From contig NZ_LT906446.1 in NCBI RefSeq assembly GCF_900187035.1, positions 372,001-436,000 on the forward strand: 64,000 nt of DNA. The letters run 5' to 3'. The position numbers and the translations under genes were made by a program. Below the pieces are notes generated by a model that had not been told where the DNA came from, did not search any database, and was given only the letters and a program-made list of their open reading frames with translations. This DNA comes from Megamonas hypermegale (lineage in GTDB: Bacteria; Bacillota; Negativicutes; Selenomonadales; Selenomonadaceae). This document shows, one piece after another, positions 44,409-53,096 of the stretch. How positions within the stretch are numbered: position 1 is the first letter of the stretch; each line of letters opens with the position of its first letter.

Positions 44409-44446
44409 AAAGCTATCTGACAATATTTGCCGGATAGCTTTTTTAT
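44409..44446 (+). terminator. Intrinsic terminator after cvfB
   Basis: AAGCTATC (44410-44417) / GATAGCTT (44433-44440) then TTTT. Confidence 0.8.
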
Positions 44447-44464
44447 TAAGAAAGGGGAGCTAAT

Positions 44465-45259
44465 GTGCTTACAATTAAAGAGTTTAGAAAAGTACAATCT
44501 TTAGAAGAAGCATATGAATTGAACCAAAAGAAGACAAATCGCATTATCGGTGGTATGTTATGGATGAAAATGCAAACAGGTAATGTGAATATCGCCATTG
44601 ATTTATCAGGTTTAGGACTTGATACGATAGAAGAAACTGATGAAGAATTTTCTATCGGAGCTATGGTTACATTGCGCGATTTGGAAACGAATAAAAGTTT
44701 AAATGAATATACAAATAACGCTATGCGTGAAGCTATGCGTCATATTGTCGGCGTACAATTCCGCAACTTAGCTACAGTTGGCGGTAGTATTTTTGGTAGA
44801 TATGGTTTTTCTGATGTATTAACTATGTTCATGGCACTCGATAGCTATGTACAGCTTCATCATGCTGGTATTGTACCGATGAGTGAATTTGCTAAAATGC
44901 CATATGATAATGATGTATTGGTGCGCATTATTGTAAAAAAAGTACCTCTTAAATGTGCATATTTATCACATCGTCAAACTAAGACAGATTTCCCTACATT
45001 AGCTGTTGCAGTCAGTCATCACCATGATAAATGGCAAGCTGTATTAGGTGCAACACCTCATCGTGCTGTGACTATCGCTGATGAAAATAATTTATTGAAT
45101 AGTGATTTTAACACGGAAAATATAGAAAAATTTGCTGAATATGTAAAAGATACGGTTAAGACAGATTCCAATATCAGAGGTTCTGCGCTTTATCGCAAAC
45201 ATTTAGCATATGTTTTAGTAAAACGTGCTTTATTATCTATAAGGGGGATTGACGCATGA
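44465..45259 (+). CDS. Molybdenum hydroxylase, FAD-binding subunit
   Basis: A 264-residue xanthine-dehydrogenase medium subunit: IIGGMLWMKMQ, a flavin-binding FRNLATVGGSIFGRYGFSDV, and the CO_deh_flav C-terminal domain. Passes electrons from the 2Fe-2S subunit to its acceptor. GTG start at 44465 with AGGGGAG. Overlaps the next gene by 4 bases. Confidence 0.9.
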   Translation: MLTIKEFRKVQSLEEAYELNQKKTNRIIGGMLWMKMQTGNVNIAIDLSGLGLDTIEETDEEFSIGAMVTLRDLETNKSLNEYTNNAMREAMRHIVGVQFRNLATVGGSIFGRYGFSDVLTMFMALDSYVQLHHAGIVPMSEFAKMPYDNDVLVRIIVKKVPLKCAYLSHRQTKTDFPTLAVAVSHHHDKWQAVLGATPHRAVTIADENNLLNSDFNTENIEKFAEYVKDTVKTDSNIRGSALYRKHLAYVLVKRALLSIRGIDA

Positions 45260-45723
45260 TTTTAAATTTATGGCTTAATGGCAAACGCTTATCAGAAGAA
45301 ATCAGTGCTGATACACTGCTCATAGATTTTGTACGTGCTCATGATTGTAAGAGCGTTAAAAGAGGTTGCGATACTTCTAATTGTGGTCTTTGCACTGTAT
45401 TTGTTGAAGATAAACCAGTATTGTCTTGTTCAATGCTTGCGGCTCGTGTTGATGGGAAGCATGTCACGACATTAGAAGGTTTGCAAGAAGAAGCAAAAGA
45501 ATTTGGCACATTTATCGCTAATCAAGGTGCTGAACAATGCGGTTTTTGTAATCCTGGTTTTATCATGAACGCTATCGCATTATTTAGAGAAAATCCAAAT
45601 CCAAGTGATGAGGAAATTTTAGAATATCTAGCAGGTAATTTATGTCGTTGCTCTGGCTATGAAGGACAACTCCGCGGCATTCGCGCTTTTCTCGATTATA
45701 AAAATGGAGGTGCCAAAGCATGA
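45256..45723 (+). CDS. Molybdenum hydroxylase, 2Fe-2S subunit
   Basis: A 155-residue iron-sulfur subunit with both clusters: the plant-ferredoxin set (KRGCDTSNCGLCTVFVEDKP, ... VLSC) and the all-helical set (QCGFCNPGFIMN ... LCRCSGYEGQLR). Overlaps both neighbours by 4 bases, so the three subunits are tightly coupled. Confidence 0.94.
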   Translation: MILNLWLNGKRLSEEISADTLLIDFVRAHDCKSVKRGCDTSNCGLCTVFVEDKPVLSCSMLAARVDGKHVTTLEGLQEEAKEFGTFIANQGAEQCGFCNPGFIMNAIALFRENPNPSDEEILEYLAGNLCRCSGYEGQLRGIRAFLDYKNGGAKA

Positions 45724-47996
45724 AATATGTAAATCAACCAATTATGAAATCTGATGCAATGGCACTCGTTACAGGTAAGCCTGTTTATCTCGATGATATC
45801 GCGCCAGAAGATTGCCTCATCGTTAAAGTTTTGCGTAGCCCGCATGCAAATGCCATTATTGAAAATATTAATACGGCTATAGCTTCTAAAGTTCCAGGCA
45901 TTGTAGGCGTCTATACGTATAATGATGTCAGTCAAAAGCGTTTTACTATGGCAGGGCAGACTTATCCAGAACCTAGCCCATATGATAGATTGATTTTAGA
46001 TAAACATGTTCGTTATGTAGGCGACCCTGTAGCTATCGTAGCTGGTGAGACAGAACAAGCAGTAGATAGAGCTTTAAAAATGATAAAAGTAAAATATCAA
46101 GTTTTAGAGCCACTGCTTGATTTTCGCAAAGCGAAAGACAATGCAAATTTAGTTCATCCAGAAGATAATTGGCGTTCACTCGTGCCAGTTGGCGCGGACA
46201 ATAAGCGCAACCTTTGCTGTAGCGGTTGCGAAAGTGAAGGCGATGTAGATGAAGTTTTAAAAAAATGTGATGTAGTCGTTGAAGGCGTATACCATACAAA
46301 AGCATGTCAACAGGCTATGATGGAACCATTTTGTACGTATTGCTACATGGATACTTATGGCAAATTAAATGTAATCAGTTCCACACAGATTGTTTATCAT
46401 GTACGCCGTATTGTAGCTCATGCGCTCGACATTCCTCAATCTAAAATAAGAGTGACAAAACCGCGTATCGGTGGTGGTTTTGGTGCAAAACAGACTGTCG
46501 TTGCTGAAGTTTTCCCTGCATTTGTAACGTATAAAACAGGTAGACCATCGAAGATGATATTCACGCGTACAGAATGTCAAATCGCTTCATCGCCACGTCA
46601 TGAAATGGAAGTTTCTGTGCGAGTTGGTGCAACAAAAGATGGTAAGATTGAAGCAATTGATGTATATACTTTATCCAATACAGGCGCATATGGTGAACAC
46701 GGTCCAACGACTGTAGGTCTTTCTGGTCATAAATCCATTCCACTTTATCGTGGATTAAAAGCATTTAAATTTGAATATGATGTAGTTTATACAAATAAAA
46801 TGAGTGCTGGTGCTTATCGTGGTTACGGTGCTACACAAGGTATCTTTGCTGTAGAGTCTGCTGTAAATGAATTGGCGGCTAAACTCAATATTGACCCGAT
46901 TAAATTGCGTGAAATGAATATGGTACAAGAAGGCGACCATATGCCAGCTTACTATGGTGAAACAGCTACAAGTTGCGCACTAAATCGCTGTGTAGAACGT
47001 TGCAAACAGATGATTGGCTGGGATGAAAAATATCCAGTGCGCGATATGGGCAATGGCAAAGTTAGAAGTGTTGGTATCGCCATGGCAATGCAAGGCTCTG
47101 GTATTACAAATGTCGATGTTGGTTCTGCAAGTATAAAATTAAATGATGAAGGAAATTATACTTTATCCTTTAGTTCTGCTGATATGGGAACAGGCTGTGA
47201 TACAATATTGGCACAGATTGCTGCTGAAACATTGATGTGCGATATGGAAGATATCGGCGTTTGTGCTGCTGATACGGCTGCTACACCGTATGATTCTGGT
47301 TCATACGCTTCTAGTACAACATACGTAACAGGCAAAGCGACAGAAAAAGCTGCATTAGGGTTAATTGAAAAAATTAAAGCATTCGGTGCTAAAATGTTAA
47401 AATGTGATGTTGCTGATACTGATTTTGATGGAAAAGCAGTTCAAAATAGACAAAATGGAGAAAGCGTATCACTTAGTGATATTGCTGTAGCTTCTATGTG
47501 CGGTAACTGTGATGAACTTGTCAACACCGTTACAAACAGTATGCCATCATCTCCACCACCATTTATGGCTGGCGCTGTAGAAATCGAATTGGATAAAGAA
47601 ACAGGCCATGTGGAAATTCTCGATTATTATGCTGCTGTAGATTGTGGTACACCAATAAATCCAAACCTTGCACGAGTACAGACAGAAGGCGGTATTGTAC
47701 AAGGTATTGGTATGGCATTGTATGAAGATGTAACTTACAACGATAAAGGCGTTTTAGCTGAAAACTCTTTAATGCAATATAAAATTCCTACACGTATGGA
47801 TATGGGGAAATTACACGTTGTTTTTGAAAACAGCTATGAACAATCTGGCCCATATGGAGCAAAATCCATCGGTGAAATTGTAATAAATACACCATCACCG
47901 GCATTGGCTCATGCTATTTACAATGCGACTGGCGTTTGGTTTAAAGAATTGCCAATCACAAGTGAAAAAATAGCTATGGCTTTGCTTAATAAATAA
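45720..47996 (+). CDS. Molybdenum hydroxylase, molybdopterin-binding subunit
   Basis: A 758-residue xanthine dehydrogenase-family large subunit. GKPVYLDDIAPEDCL at the start, MEPFCTYCYMD, the glycine motif RIGGGFGAKQ, AGAYRGYGATQGIFAVE, and the catalytic glutamate in GAKSIGEIVINTP near the C-terminus. Hydroxylates a purine, nicotinate-like or aldehyde substrate; I cannot tell which. Selenium-supply genes lie 12 kb away, so a selenium-containing hydroxylase is possible. Confidence 0.92.
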   Translation: MKYVNQPIMKSDAMALVTGKPVYLDDIAPEDCLIVKVLRSPHANAIIENINTAIASKVPGIVGVYTYNDVSQKRFTMAGQTYPEPSPYDRLILDKHVRYVGDPVAIVAGETEQAVDRALKMIKVKYQVLEPLLDFRKAKDNANLVHPEDNWRSLVPVGADNKRNLCCSGCESEGDVDEVLKKCDVVVEGVYHTKACQQAMMEPFCTYCYMDTYGKLNVISSTQIVYHVRRIVAHALDIPQSKIRVTKPRIGGGFGAKQTVVAEVFPAFVTYKTGRPSKMIFTRTECQIASSPRHEMEVSVRVGATKDGKIEAIDVYTLSNTGAYGEHGPTTVGLSGHKSIPLYRGLKAFKFEYDVVYTNKMSAGAYRGYGATQGIFAVESAVNELAAKLNIDPIKLREMNMVQEGDHMPAYYGETATSCALNRCVERCKQMIGWDEKYPVRDMGNGKVRSVGIAMAMQGSGITNVDVGSASIKLNDEGNYTLSFSSADMGTGCDTILAQIAAETLMCDMEDIGVCAADTAATPYDSGSYASSTTYVTGKATEKAALGLIEKIKAFGAKMLKCDVADTDFDGKAVQNRQNGESVSLSDIAVASMCGNCDELVNTVTNSMPSSPPPFMAGAVEIELDKETGHVEILDYYAAVDCGTPINPNLARVQTEGGIVQGIGMALYEDVTYNDKGVLAENSLMQYKIPTRMDMGKLHVVFENSYEQSGPYGAKSIGEIVINTPSPALAHAIYNATGVWFKELPITSEKIAMALLNK

Positions 47997-48002
47997 AAGA
48001 TA

Positions 48003-48043
48003 AAAGGAGATTTATCGTATCTTTGATAAATCTTCTTTTTTAT
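48003..48043 (+). terminator. Terminator after the molybdenum hydroxylase operon
   Basis: GGAGATTTATC / GATAAATCTTC stem with TTTTT tail. Confidence 0.7.
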
Positions 48044-48059
48044 TAGTAGGTGAGATTTT

Positions 48060-49487
48060 ATGGATATTACGAAGAAAAAAATCGCTTTTGCCATTTTGAT
48101 TGCTATTTTTCTTAGTGCTTTTGAAGGCGTTGTCGTTTCTACAGCAGCACCTGTGATTGTAAAAAGCCTGCATAATTTTGAGATGATTAGCTGGATTTTC
48201 TCATTGTATTTATTGGCTAGTGCGATTTCTACGCCGATTTATGGCAAATTAGCCGATTTATATGGCAGAAAACGCATGTTCATCATCGGTATAATAATTT
48301 TTCTAATCGGTAGCTCATTATGTGGAATGGCACAGAGTATGCATCAACTCGTCTTCTTTCGCATGGTACAAGGTATGGGTGCCGGCGCTATCTTAACCAT
48401 AGGTTTTACGATAATAGGCGATATATTCACTTTAGAAGAGCGTTCCATTGTGCAAGGCGGTATCAGTACGGTTTGGGGTGTAGCTGGACTTATCGGCCCT
48501 TTGCTCGGCGGATTTTTAATCGATTATTTATCATGGCATTGGATATTTTTTGTCAATATTCCATTTGGCATTTTCTGCATTTATATTTTAGGAAAATATG
48601 TGCATGAGCCTGAATTGACGAAACATCCCACTATTGATTATATCGGTGCATTGTTACTTTCTATAACAATCGGTTCATTTTTATATGGAGTAATGATTAT
48701 TGGTGAAAATTTTAAAATGGCAATGATTTTATTTGCTATAACGATTATTGTAGGCATTTTGTTTTATTTTCAAGAAACGAAGACGAAAGAACCGATTGTT
48801 CCGCTATTTATTTTGAATAAAGGTTTAGTAATAGTAAATTTAATCACGTTTGGGATTTCTTTTATTTTAATTGCTAACAGCGTTTATCTGCCTTTGCACA
48901 TTCAATCTATAATGGGATATAGTGCAACGATTGCGGGCGTTTCTTTGATTGGGACTTCTGTAGCATGGTTTTTAAGTTCCATATCTTTAGCTACGCTCAT
49001 GAAAAAGTTTGAAGCTAAATACATTGTAATGTGTGCTTGCGCTATTTTGATTTTTAGTTGTTATTTGATAAGTTCATTGACGATTAATTCAGAGCTTTGG
49101 CAAATGGCGATTTATGTATTTTTCTTTGGCTTTGGTTTTTCGGGTACGCTCAACACACTCACTTTTATCGTGCAAGACTCTGTTTCATACGACAGGCGCG
49201 GTGCGGCAGTAGGGCTTAATATGCTGACGCGCACGCTTTCCCAGACAGTCGGCGTTACGATACTCGGTGCCGTTATAAATATTTATGCCGACAGTTTTAT
49301 TTCGGCAAACGGTTTGTCCGGCATTACCATGCAGGATTTTTATGACAATACTGCGCCACTGTATCATGAACTGTTGCGGGAAGCTCTGTTTTTTGCCTTA
49401 AGTCATGTATATTCAATCAGTACGGCTGTAGCGGTTATCTGTTTCGTTCTGGCTTATTTCGTTCCCAAATATCAACAGCAGAAATAA
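48060..49487 (+). CDS. MFS multidrug efflux transporter (DHA2, 14 segments), composition chimera
   Basis: A 475-residue drug:H+ antiporter: FLSAFEGVVVSTAAPVIVKS (motif D1-like), YGKLADLYGRKRMFIIG (motif A), VQGMGAGAILTIGFTII (motif B), GISTVWGVAGLIGPLLGGFL (motif C). The first ~1.1 kb has the AT-rich codon use of the neighbourhood; from about 49140 to the end the bases switch to visibly more G+C (GGCGCGGTGCGGCAGTAGGG). The frame is intact, so recombination appears to have replaced the 3' end with homologous sequence from a richer donor. Confidence 0.88.
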   Translation: MDITKKKIAFAILIAIFLSAFEGVVVSTAAPVIVKSLHNFEMISWIFSLYLLASAISTPIYGKLADLYGRKRMFIIGIIIFLIGSSLCGMAQSMHQLVFFRMVQGMGAGAILTIGFTIIGDIFTLEERSIVQGGISTVWGVAGLIGPLLGGFLIDYLSWHWIFFVNIPFGIFCIYILGKYVHEPELTKHPTIDYIGALLLSITIGSFLYGVMIIGENFKMAMILFAITIIVGILFYFQETKTKEPIVPLFILNKGLVIVNLITFGISFILIANSVYLPLHIQSIMGYSATIAGVSLIGTSVAWFLSSISLATLMKKFEAKYIVMCACAILIFSCYLISSLTINSELWQMAIYVFFFGFGFSGTLNTLTFIVQDSVSYDRRGAAVGLNMLTRTLSQTVGVTILGAVINIYADSFISANGLSGITMQDFYDNTAPLYHELLREALFFALSHVYSISTAVAVICFVLAYFVPKYQQQK

Positions 49488-49538
49488 TATTTGGAAGGAA
49501 ATTTATTTGGCTTATAAGCTGAATTAAGACAAAACAAA

Positions 49539-49566
49539 AAAGGACTAGAAAAAATCTAGTCCTTTA
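49539..49566. terminator. Hairpin between the MFS gene and the Abi pseudogene
   Basis: AGGACTAGA / TCTAGTCCT with an A5 loop. The better T-tract is on the minus strand, though no minus gene reads into it, so it may be a bidirectional terminator retained by rearrangement. Confidence 0.55.
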
Positions 49567-49589
49567 AATTGTAAGGAAAGATTGATTTT

Positions 49590-50509
49590 ATGAATAAAAA
49601 ATTATTAACAAGTGATGAACTAATTAAACATATGAAACAAAAAGGTATCACTTTCAATGTAGTTGATGAAAAAAAGCTAAAAATTTCTTATAAGAGCATA
49701 ATTATTATTTCAAATTAGCATCTTATCGTAAAAACTATAATAAAATCTCTTTAGGTGAACGGAGTGGACAATATATAGATTTAGATTTTGCATATTTAAA
49801 AGATTTATCAACGATAGATTGTCATTTAAGATATTTAATTCTTCAAATGTGTTTAGATATAGAACATGCTTTAAAAATAATGTTATTGCATGATATAGAA
49901 GAAAATCCCATTGAAAATGGATATCATATAGTCAATTTATGGGATAGTGCTAATCGACACAGAGATAAAATTTATAAACATTTAAATACTTCATATTGTA
50001 AAGAGTTGATAAATAAATATCATCCTGATTATCCGGTTTGGGTGTTAGTAGAATTAATATCCTTTGGTGAGCTATGTAAATTTATTGAGTTTTATAATAA
50101 AATTTATCCTAAACGCTTATCTTTTGATGCAAAATTATTATTTCTTGTTCGTGATTTAAGAAACGCTTGTGCTCATAATAATTGTCTTATACATAATTTA
50201 CGAGCGGATTATCATTCAAAGTCTAATCCCACGTTATTAAGACAAATACAAACTATACAAACTATTAGCAAGCGCGTACGAAATGCTAAATTGAAGAATA
50301 AGCCCGTACATGATTTCGTTTGCTTATTGTTAGTATATCCTTTGATTGTTAAAAGTGAACACTTAAAGAAGATGCGAAAGGATGAGTTAATAATGCTTAT
50401 ACGAAAACGCATGATGAAACATGCAAATTACTATAATAAAAATGATGCTATAAAAACAACATATATGTTTATAAGAAAAGTACTATTTAAATTTATCAAA
50501 AACTATTGA
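49590..50509 (+). pseudogene. Abi (Abi_2/AbiD-F) family abortive-infection protein, broken
   Basis: ATG 49590 (with AAGGAAAG) starts MNKKLLTSDELIKHMKQKGI, the usual Abi_2 opening. The frame then slips in an A7 run near 49669-49675; the family continues in another frame with AKNFL, a TAA at 49691-49693, [15 protein letters not shown], and runs on to 50509 ([40 protein letters not shown]). Thus one frameshift plus one nonsense codon separate the two parts. An internal ATG at 49847 could still give a 220-residue C-terminal product with the RNxxxHN HEPN-like motif. Confidence 0.75.
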
Positions 50510-50534
50510 CGTAAAAGTTATTTACATGTATAAT
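50506..50534 (+). promoter_or_regulatory. Promoter of plus-strand candidate sRNA
   Basis: TTGACG (50506-50511), 17-base spacer, TATAAT (50529-50534), overlapping the last codons of the Abi pseudogene. Confidence 0.7.
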
Positions 50535-50540
50535 TTAGCT

Positions 50541-50608
50541 ACTAGCAAAACCGTAAGGTTTTATCGAGCGCGCGTTATTTATTTGACAAGCGCTTTAATT
50601 TTTTTTTG
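50541..50608 (+). ncRNA. Candidate small RNA, plus strand
   Basis: After the promoter come hairpin AAAACC-GTAA-GGTTTT (50547-50562) and hairpin AGCGC...GCGCT (50567-50571 / 50590-50594) followed by a T-rich tract at 50599-50607. No start codon with a ribosome site is visible, so a roughly 70-base RNA is the simplest reading. Identity unknown. Confidence 0.45.
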
Positions 50609-50617
50609 GATGATACA

Positions 50618-50750
50618 TCAAAAGCTCTACAGTTTGTCTGTAGAGCTTTTTTTATAACAAAATAAGTCAACCCCAGGGGCAAAGGAATTCTAAGCAAATG
50701 CCTACTCCCATTCGGGAACCCAGCCGTATCCTTCACAAGTTGACTTTGTA
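50618..50750 (-). ncRNA. Candidate structured small RNA, minus strand
   Basis: Promoter on the minus strand: TTGACA (50783-50778) and TATAAT (50761-50756), spacer 16. The transcript begins near 50750; AAGTCAAC pairs with GTTGACTT to close an 83-base domain (50664-50746) that holds a GC-rich core including TCCC-GAAT-GGGA, unusual in this AT-rich region. It ends at the shared hairpin. I do not recognise it; 6S RNA was considered but the match is not convincing. Confidence 0.55.
50620..50657. terminator. Shared terminator of the two convergent candidate sRNAs
   Basis: 13-bp perfect stem AAAAGCTCTACAG / CTGTAGAGCTTTT. T7 on the plus side; on the minus side four T then GATG, so it is stronger for plus-strand transcription. 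Confidence 0.8.
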
Positions 50751-51164
50751 CTTTCATTATAATAAAATTTTTCTAAATGTCAATTTTTCTAACATATCAA
50801 GGATTAATTATTAGACCTTTTAAAAATTAATATTAGTTCGATTTCTTAAATAAATTTAGAAGGTTGCAAGTGATATTGTGGCAACATAGGGAAAATTCGT
50901 GTTTATAAAAGAAAAAACTTAGGTAAACAAAGAGTGATGAAAAGTAGATTTAAAACAGTTAAAGGAGTGCATGTTGCTGTTCAGTCTGTTTTTAATAAGT
51001 TGCTGCTTGGTAAAAATGTAATTGAGAGTAATGTTCTTTTGCTGAATATGCACAAATATAGTTAAATGAATATAAATCATCAATAAAAAAATCGATTTTT
51101 AGAAATGCAACGTATATAATACATTTGGTATGTAAATATTTCGGACAGAAGCCATTGAAAAATA

Positions 51165-51309
51165 CTTGCTGAAGCCGGTATTTTTTTAGAAGTTATCAAG
51201 GAAAGATTAGGATATTCAGACCAAATTAACGCCAGATATATATTTGCATATTATATCAACAATAAAAGAAAATGCTGTTAAAATATTTGAAAAGTATACG
51301 TTCGTGTAA
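51165..51309 (+). pseudogene. Tyrosine recombinase (integrase) C-terminal remnant
   Basis: One frame reads LAEAGIFLEVIKERLGYSDQ, the family's box-II surroundings, then a shift gives IYLHIISTIKENAVKIFEKY and a stop at 51309. Only the last ~50 residues survive. Marks a former mobile element in this patch. Confidence 0.65.
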
Positions 51310-51377
51310 AAATGGCAATAAATTATTCATTTTTTTAACATATAGCATAAAATTATTTAATTAATAGGAGGTTTTCT

Positions 51378-52262
51378 ATGATACAGTTATTGCCTGTTTT
51401 GTCCGGCATTATGTGGGGTTCTGCCGGTATCTTTGTAAGAATTTTAACTGAATACGGTATGGACAGTATAACCATTGTGGAAAGCAGGGTTGTTCCCGCC
51501 GTAGTTATCCTGTTGTGCGGTCTGTTCATTACGGACAAAAATCTGCTTAAAATAAAATTGAAAGATGTGTGGATTTTTCTGTGTACCGGCGTTTTGAGTA
51601 TGCTGGGTTTAAATCTCTGTTACAACGAAGCCATAAAAGAGCTGACACTGTCACTGGCGGCGGTGCTTTTATGTCTGTCTCCCGTTTTTGTGCTGGGGCT
51701 GGCGGCTGTTATTTTTAAAGAAAAACTTACGAAGCAGAAAATATTCTGTGCCGTTTTGGCATTAATCGGCTGTGTTTTATCGAGCGGCGTTCTGGAGGAA
51801 ATCGGCAGTGTGAAATGGACAGTATTCGGAATTTTCATCGGTGTACTGAGTGCGTTTTTTTATGCACTGTACAGTATATTCTCCAAAGTCGGCATGATGA
51901 AGAACTACCATTCGCTGACGATTACGGCATACAGTTTGCTGGCCATATGTATTGCACTTATACCGCTTGCCGACTGGCGTACAATGGGCGGCATTATAGA
52001 AGCTTCGCCTTTGCCGATGAGCGGTTTTTTTCTGCTTCAGTCGCTCATAACCTCAATATTGCCGTACGTACTGTTCACCGTGGCGCTGAATTATGTTGAA
52101 GCGGGCAAAGTGGCGATACTGGCTTCCAGTGAACCGGTGGCGGCTCTGTTTTTCGGTATAGTTTTCTACAATGAAATACCGACCGTGCTGTCATTTTGCG
52201 GGCTGGTACTGGTATTGGTGGCTTTGGGATTGCTGTCCGTTCCTTTTAAACGGAAAAAATGA
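51378..52262 (+). CDS. EamA/DMT superfamily transporter, foreign-looking composition
   Basis: A 294-residue, ten-helix drug/metabolite transporter with two EamA repeats (PVLSGIMWGSAGIFVRILTE; second repeat begins GIFIGVLSAFFYALYSIFSK) and the late SSEPVAALFFGIVFYNE motif. Exporter or importer of small metabolites. Base use is clearly richer in G+C than flanking core genes. AGGAGG precedes ATG 51378. Lies right after an integrase remnant. Confidence 0.88.
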   Translation: MIQLLPVLSGIMWGSAGIFVRILTEYGMDSITIVESRVVPAVVILLCGLFITDKNLLKIKLKDVWIFLCTGVLSMLGLNLCYNEAIKELTLSLAAVLLCLSPVFVLGLAAVIFKEKLTKQKIFCAVLALIGCVLSSGVLEEIGSVKWTVFGIFIGVLSAFFYALYSIFSKVGMMKNYHSLTITAYSLLAICIALIPLADWRTMGGIIEASPLPMSGFFLLQSLITSILPYVLFTVALNYVEAGKVAILASSEPVAALFFGIVFYNEIPTVLSFCGLVLVLVALGLLSVPFKRKK

Positions 52263-52360
52263 TATGCCTGTCTACATTTGATAAGGCGCATTATTGACAA
52301 AATAAAATTGATGATATAGAATGAAAAACCAAAAGAATATTTTGCTTGTCTTAGCTTTGT

Positions 52361-52414
52361 AAGGACTATAAATTTTTCTGTTTCTGAACATAACAGGGTT
52401 TATAGTCCTTTTTT
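52361..52414 (+). terminator. Intrinsic terminator before the YczE-like gene
   Basis: AAGGACTATAAA (52361-52372) / TTTATAGTCCTT (52399-52410) and T-tract. Confidence 0.8.
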
Positions 52415-52442
52415 GTTATGGAATGTTAAGGAGGAAGATGTT

Positions 52443-53027
52443 TTGAGTATATTTTTTAAGATTGCAGTAATTATTCTGGGTTCTATTATAGCGGCGTACG
52501 GAATAACGCTGGCGATAGGAGCGGGTTTTGGCGGGGCGACGCTGGCTGTTTTATGGGAGGGCGTGGCGTATACTTTTGATATTACTATAGGGACGGCTTC
52601 ATTTGCCGTTGCTTTGCTGATGATAGCGTTTGCTTTGATATATGATAAAAAACAGATATATATAGGCACGATTATCAATCAGATTTTTTACAGTTATTTC
52701 ATTGACGTTTTTACGCAGCTTCATCAGTATCCGGAAAATTTTTATCTGCAACTGTGCATTATGCTGCTCGGTATTGTGCTTTTTGCCGTAGGTACGGGTA
52801 TTTATGCTTTTGTCGACTGGGGACGCGGCTCTTATGAAGCTGTAACGTTTGCCATAGTTGAAAGAAAACATTTTCAGATAAAGACGGTACGAATGGCACT
52901 TGACGCGGCAGTAGTTATAATAGGTATGCTTTTAGGTGGACAGTTCGGTATCTGTACGATATTGACCATTCTGCTTTCAGGACCGATAATTCAGCTGACA
53001 ATAAAGGCGTTGAAGAGATGTTTGTGA
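52443..53027 (+). CDS. YczE/YitT-like integral membrane protein
   Basis: A 194-residue protein with about five membrane segments: FKIAVIILGSIIAAYGITLA, TIGTASFAVALLMIAFALIY, LQLCIMLLGIVLFAVGTGIY, and a final hydrophobic pair. Resembles YczE/YitT-type proteins of unknown role. TTG at 52443 follows AAGGAGGA (52428-52435); an earlier in-frame TTG at 52413 lies in the terminator. G+C-rich codons as in the preceding gene. Confidence 0.75.
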   Translation: MSIFFKIAVIILGSIIAAYGITLAIGAGFGGATLAVLWEGVAYTFDITIGTASFAVALLMIAFALIYDKKQIYIGTIINQIFYSYFIDVFTQLHQYPENFYLQLCIMLLGIVLFAVGTGIYAFVDWGRGSYEAVTFAIVERKHFQIKTVRMALDAAVVIIGMLLGGQFGICTILTILLSGPIIQLTIKALKRCL

Positions 53028-53096
53028 GATGATATTTCAGCCTGATATAATGTTATGGTATACTAATATTGATTATGAAAATAACTGGAGGATAAA

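Larger units (their letters stand above)
50510..51377. other. 868-base region without intact gene: two candidate sRNAs and integrase debris
   Basis: Contains a plus-strand short transcript unit (50506-50608), a shared hairpin (50620-50650), a minus-strand structured unit (50664-50783), then about 550 bases of AT-rich decayed sequence. In the latter, 50960-51060 may be a shard of a recombinase (VHVAVQSVFNKLLLGKN in one frame) and 51165-51309 clearly is. Confidence 0.6.

Noticed and set aside
50664-50746. Minus-strand structured RNA as 6S RNA, SRP RNA, or a known riboswitch
   Set aside because: None of the consensus cores I remember (SRP GGAA loop, THF, c-di-AMP, guanidine, glutamine, FMN) fits convincingly; left unassigned.
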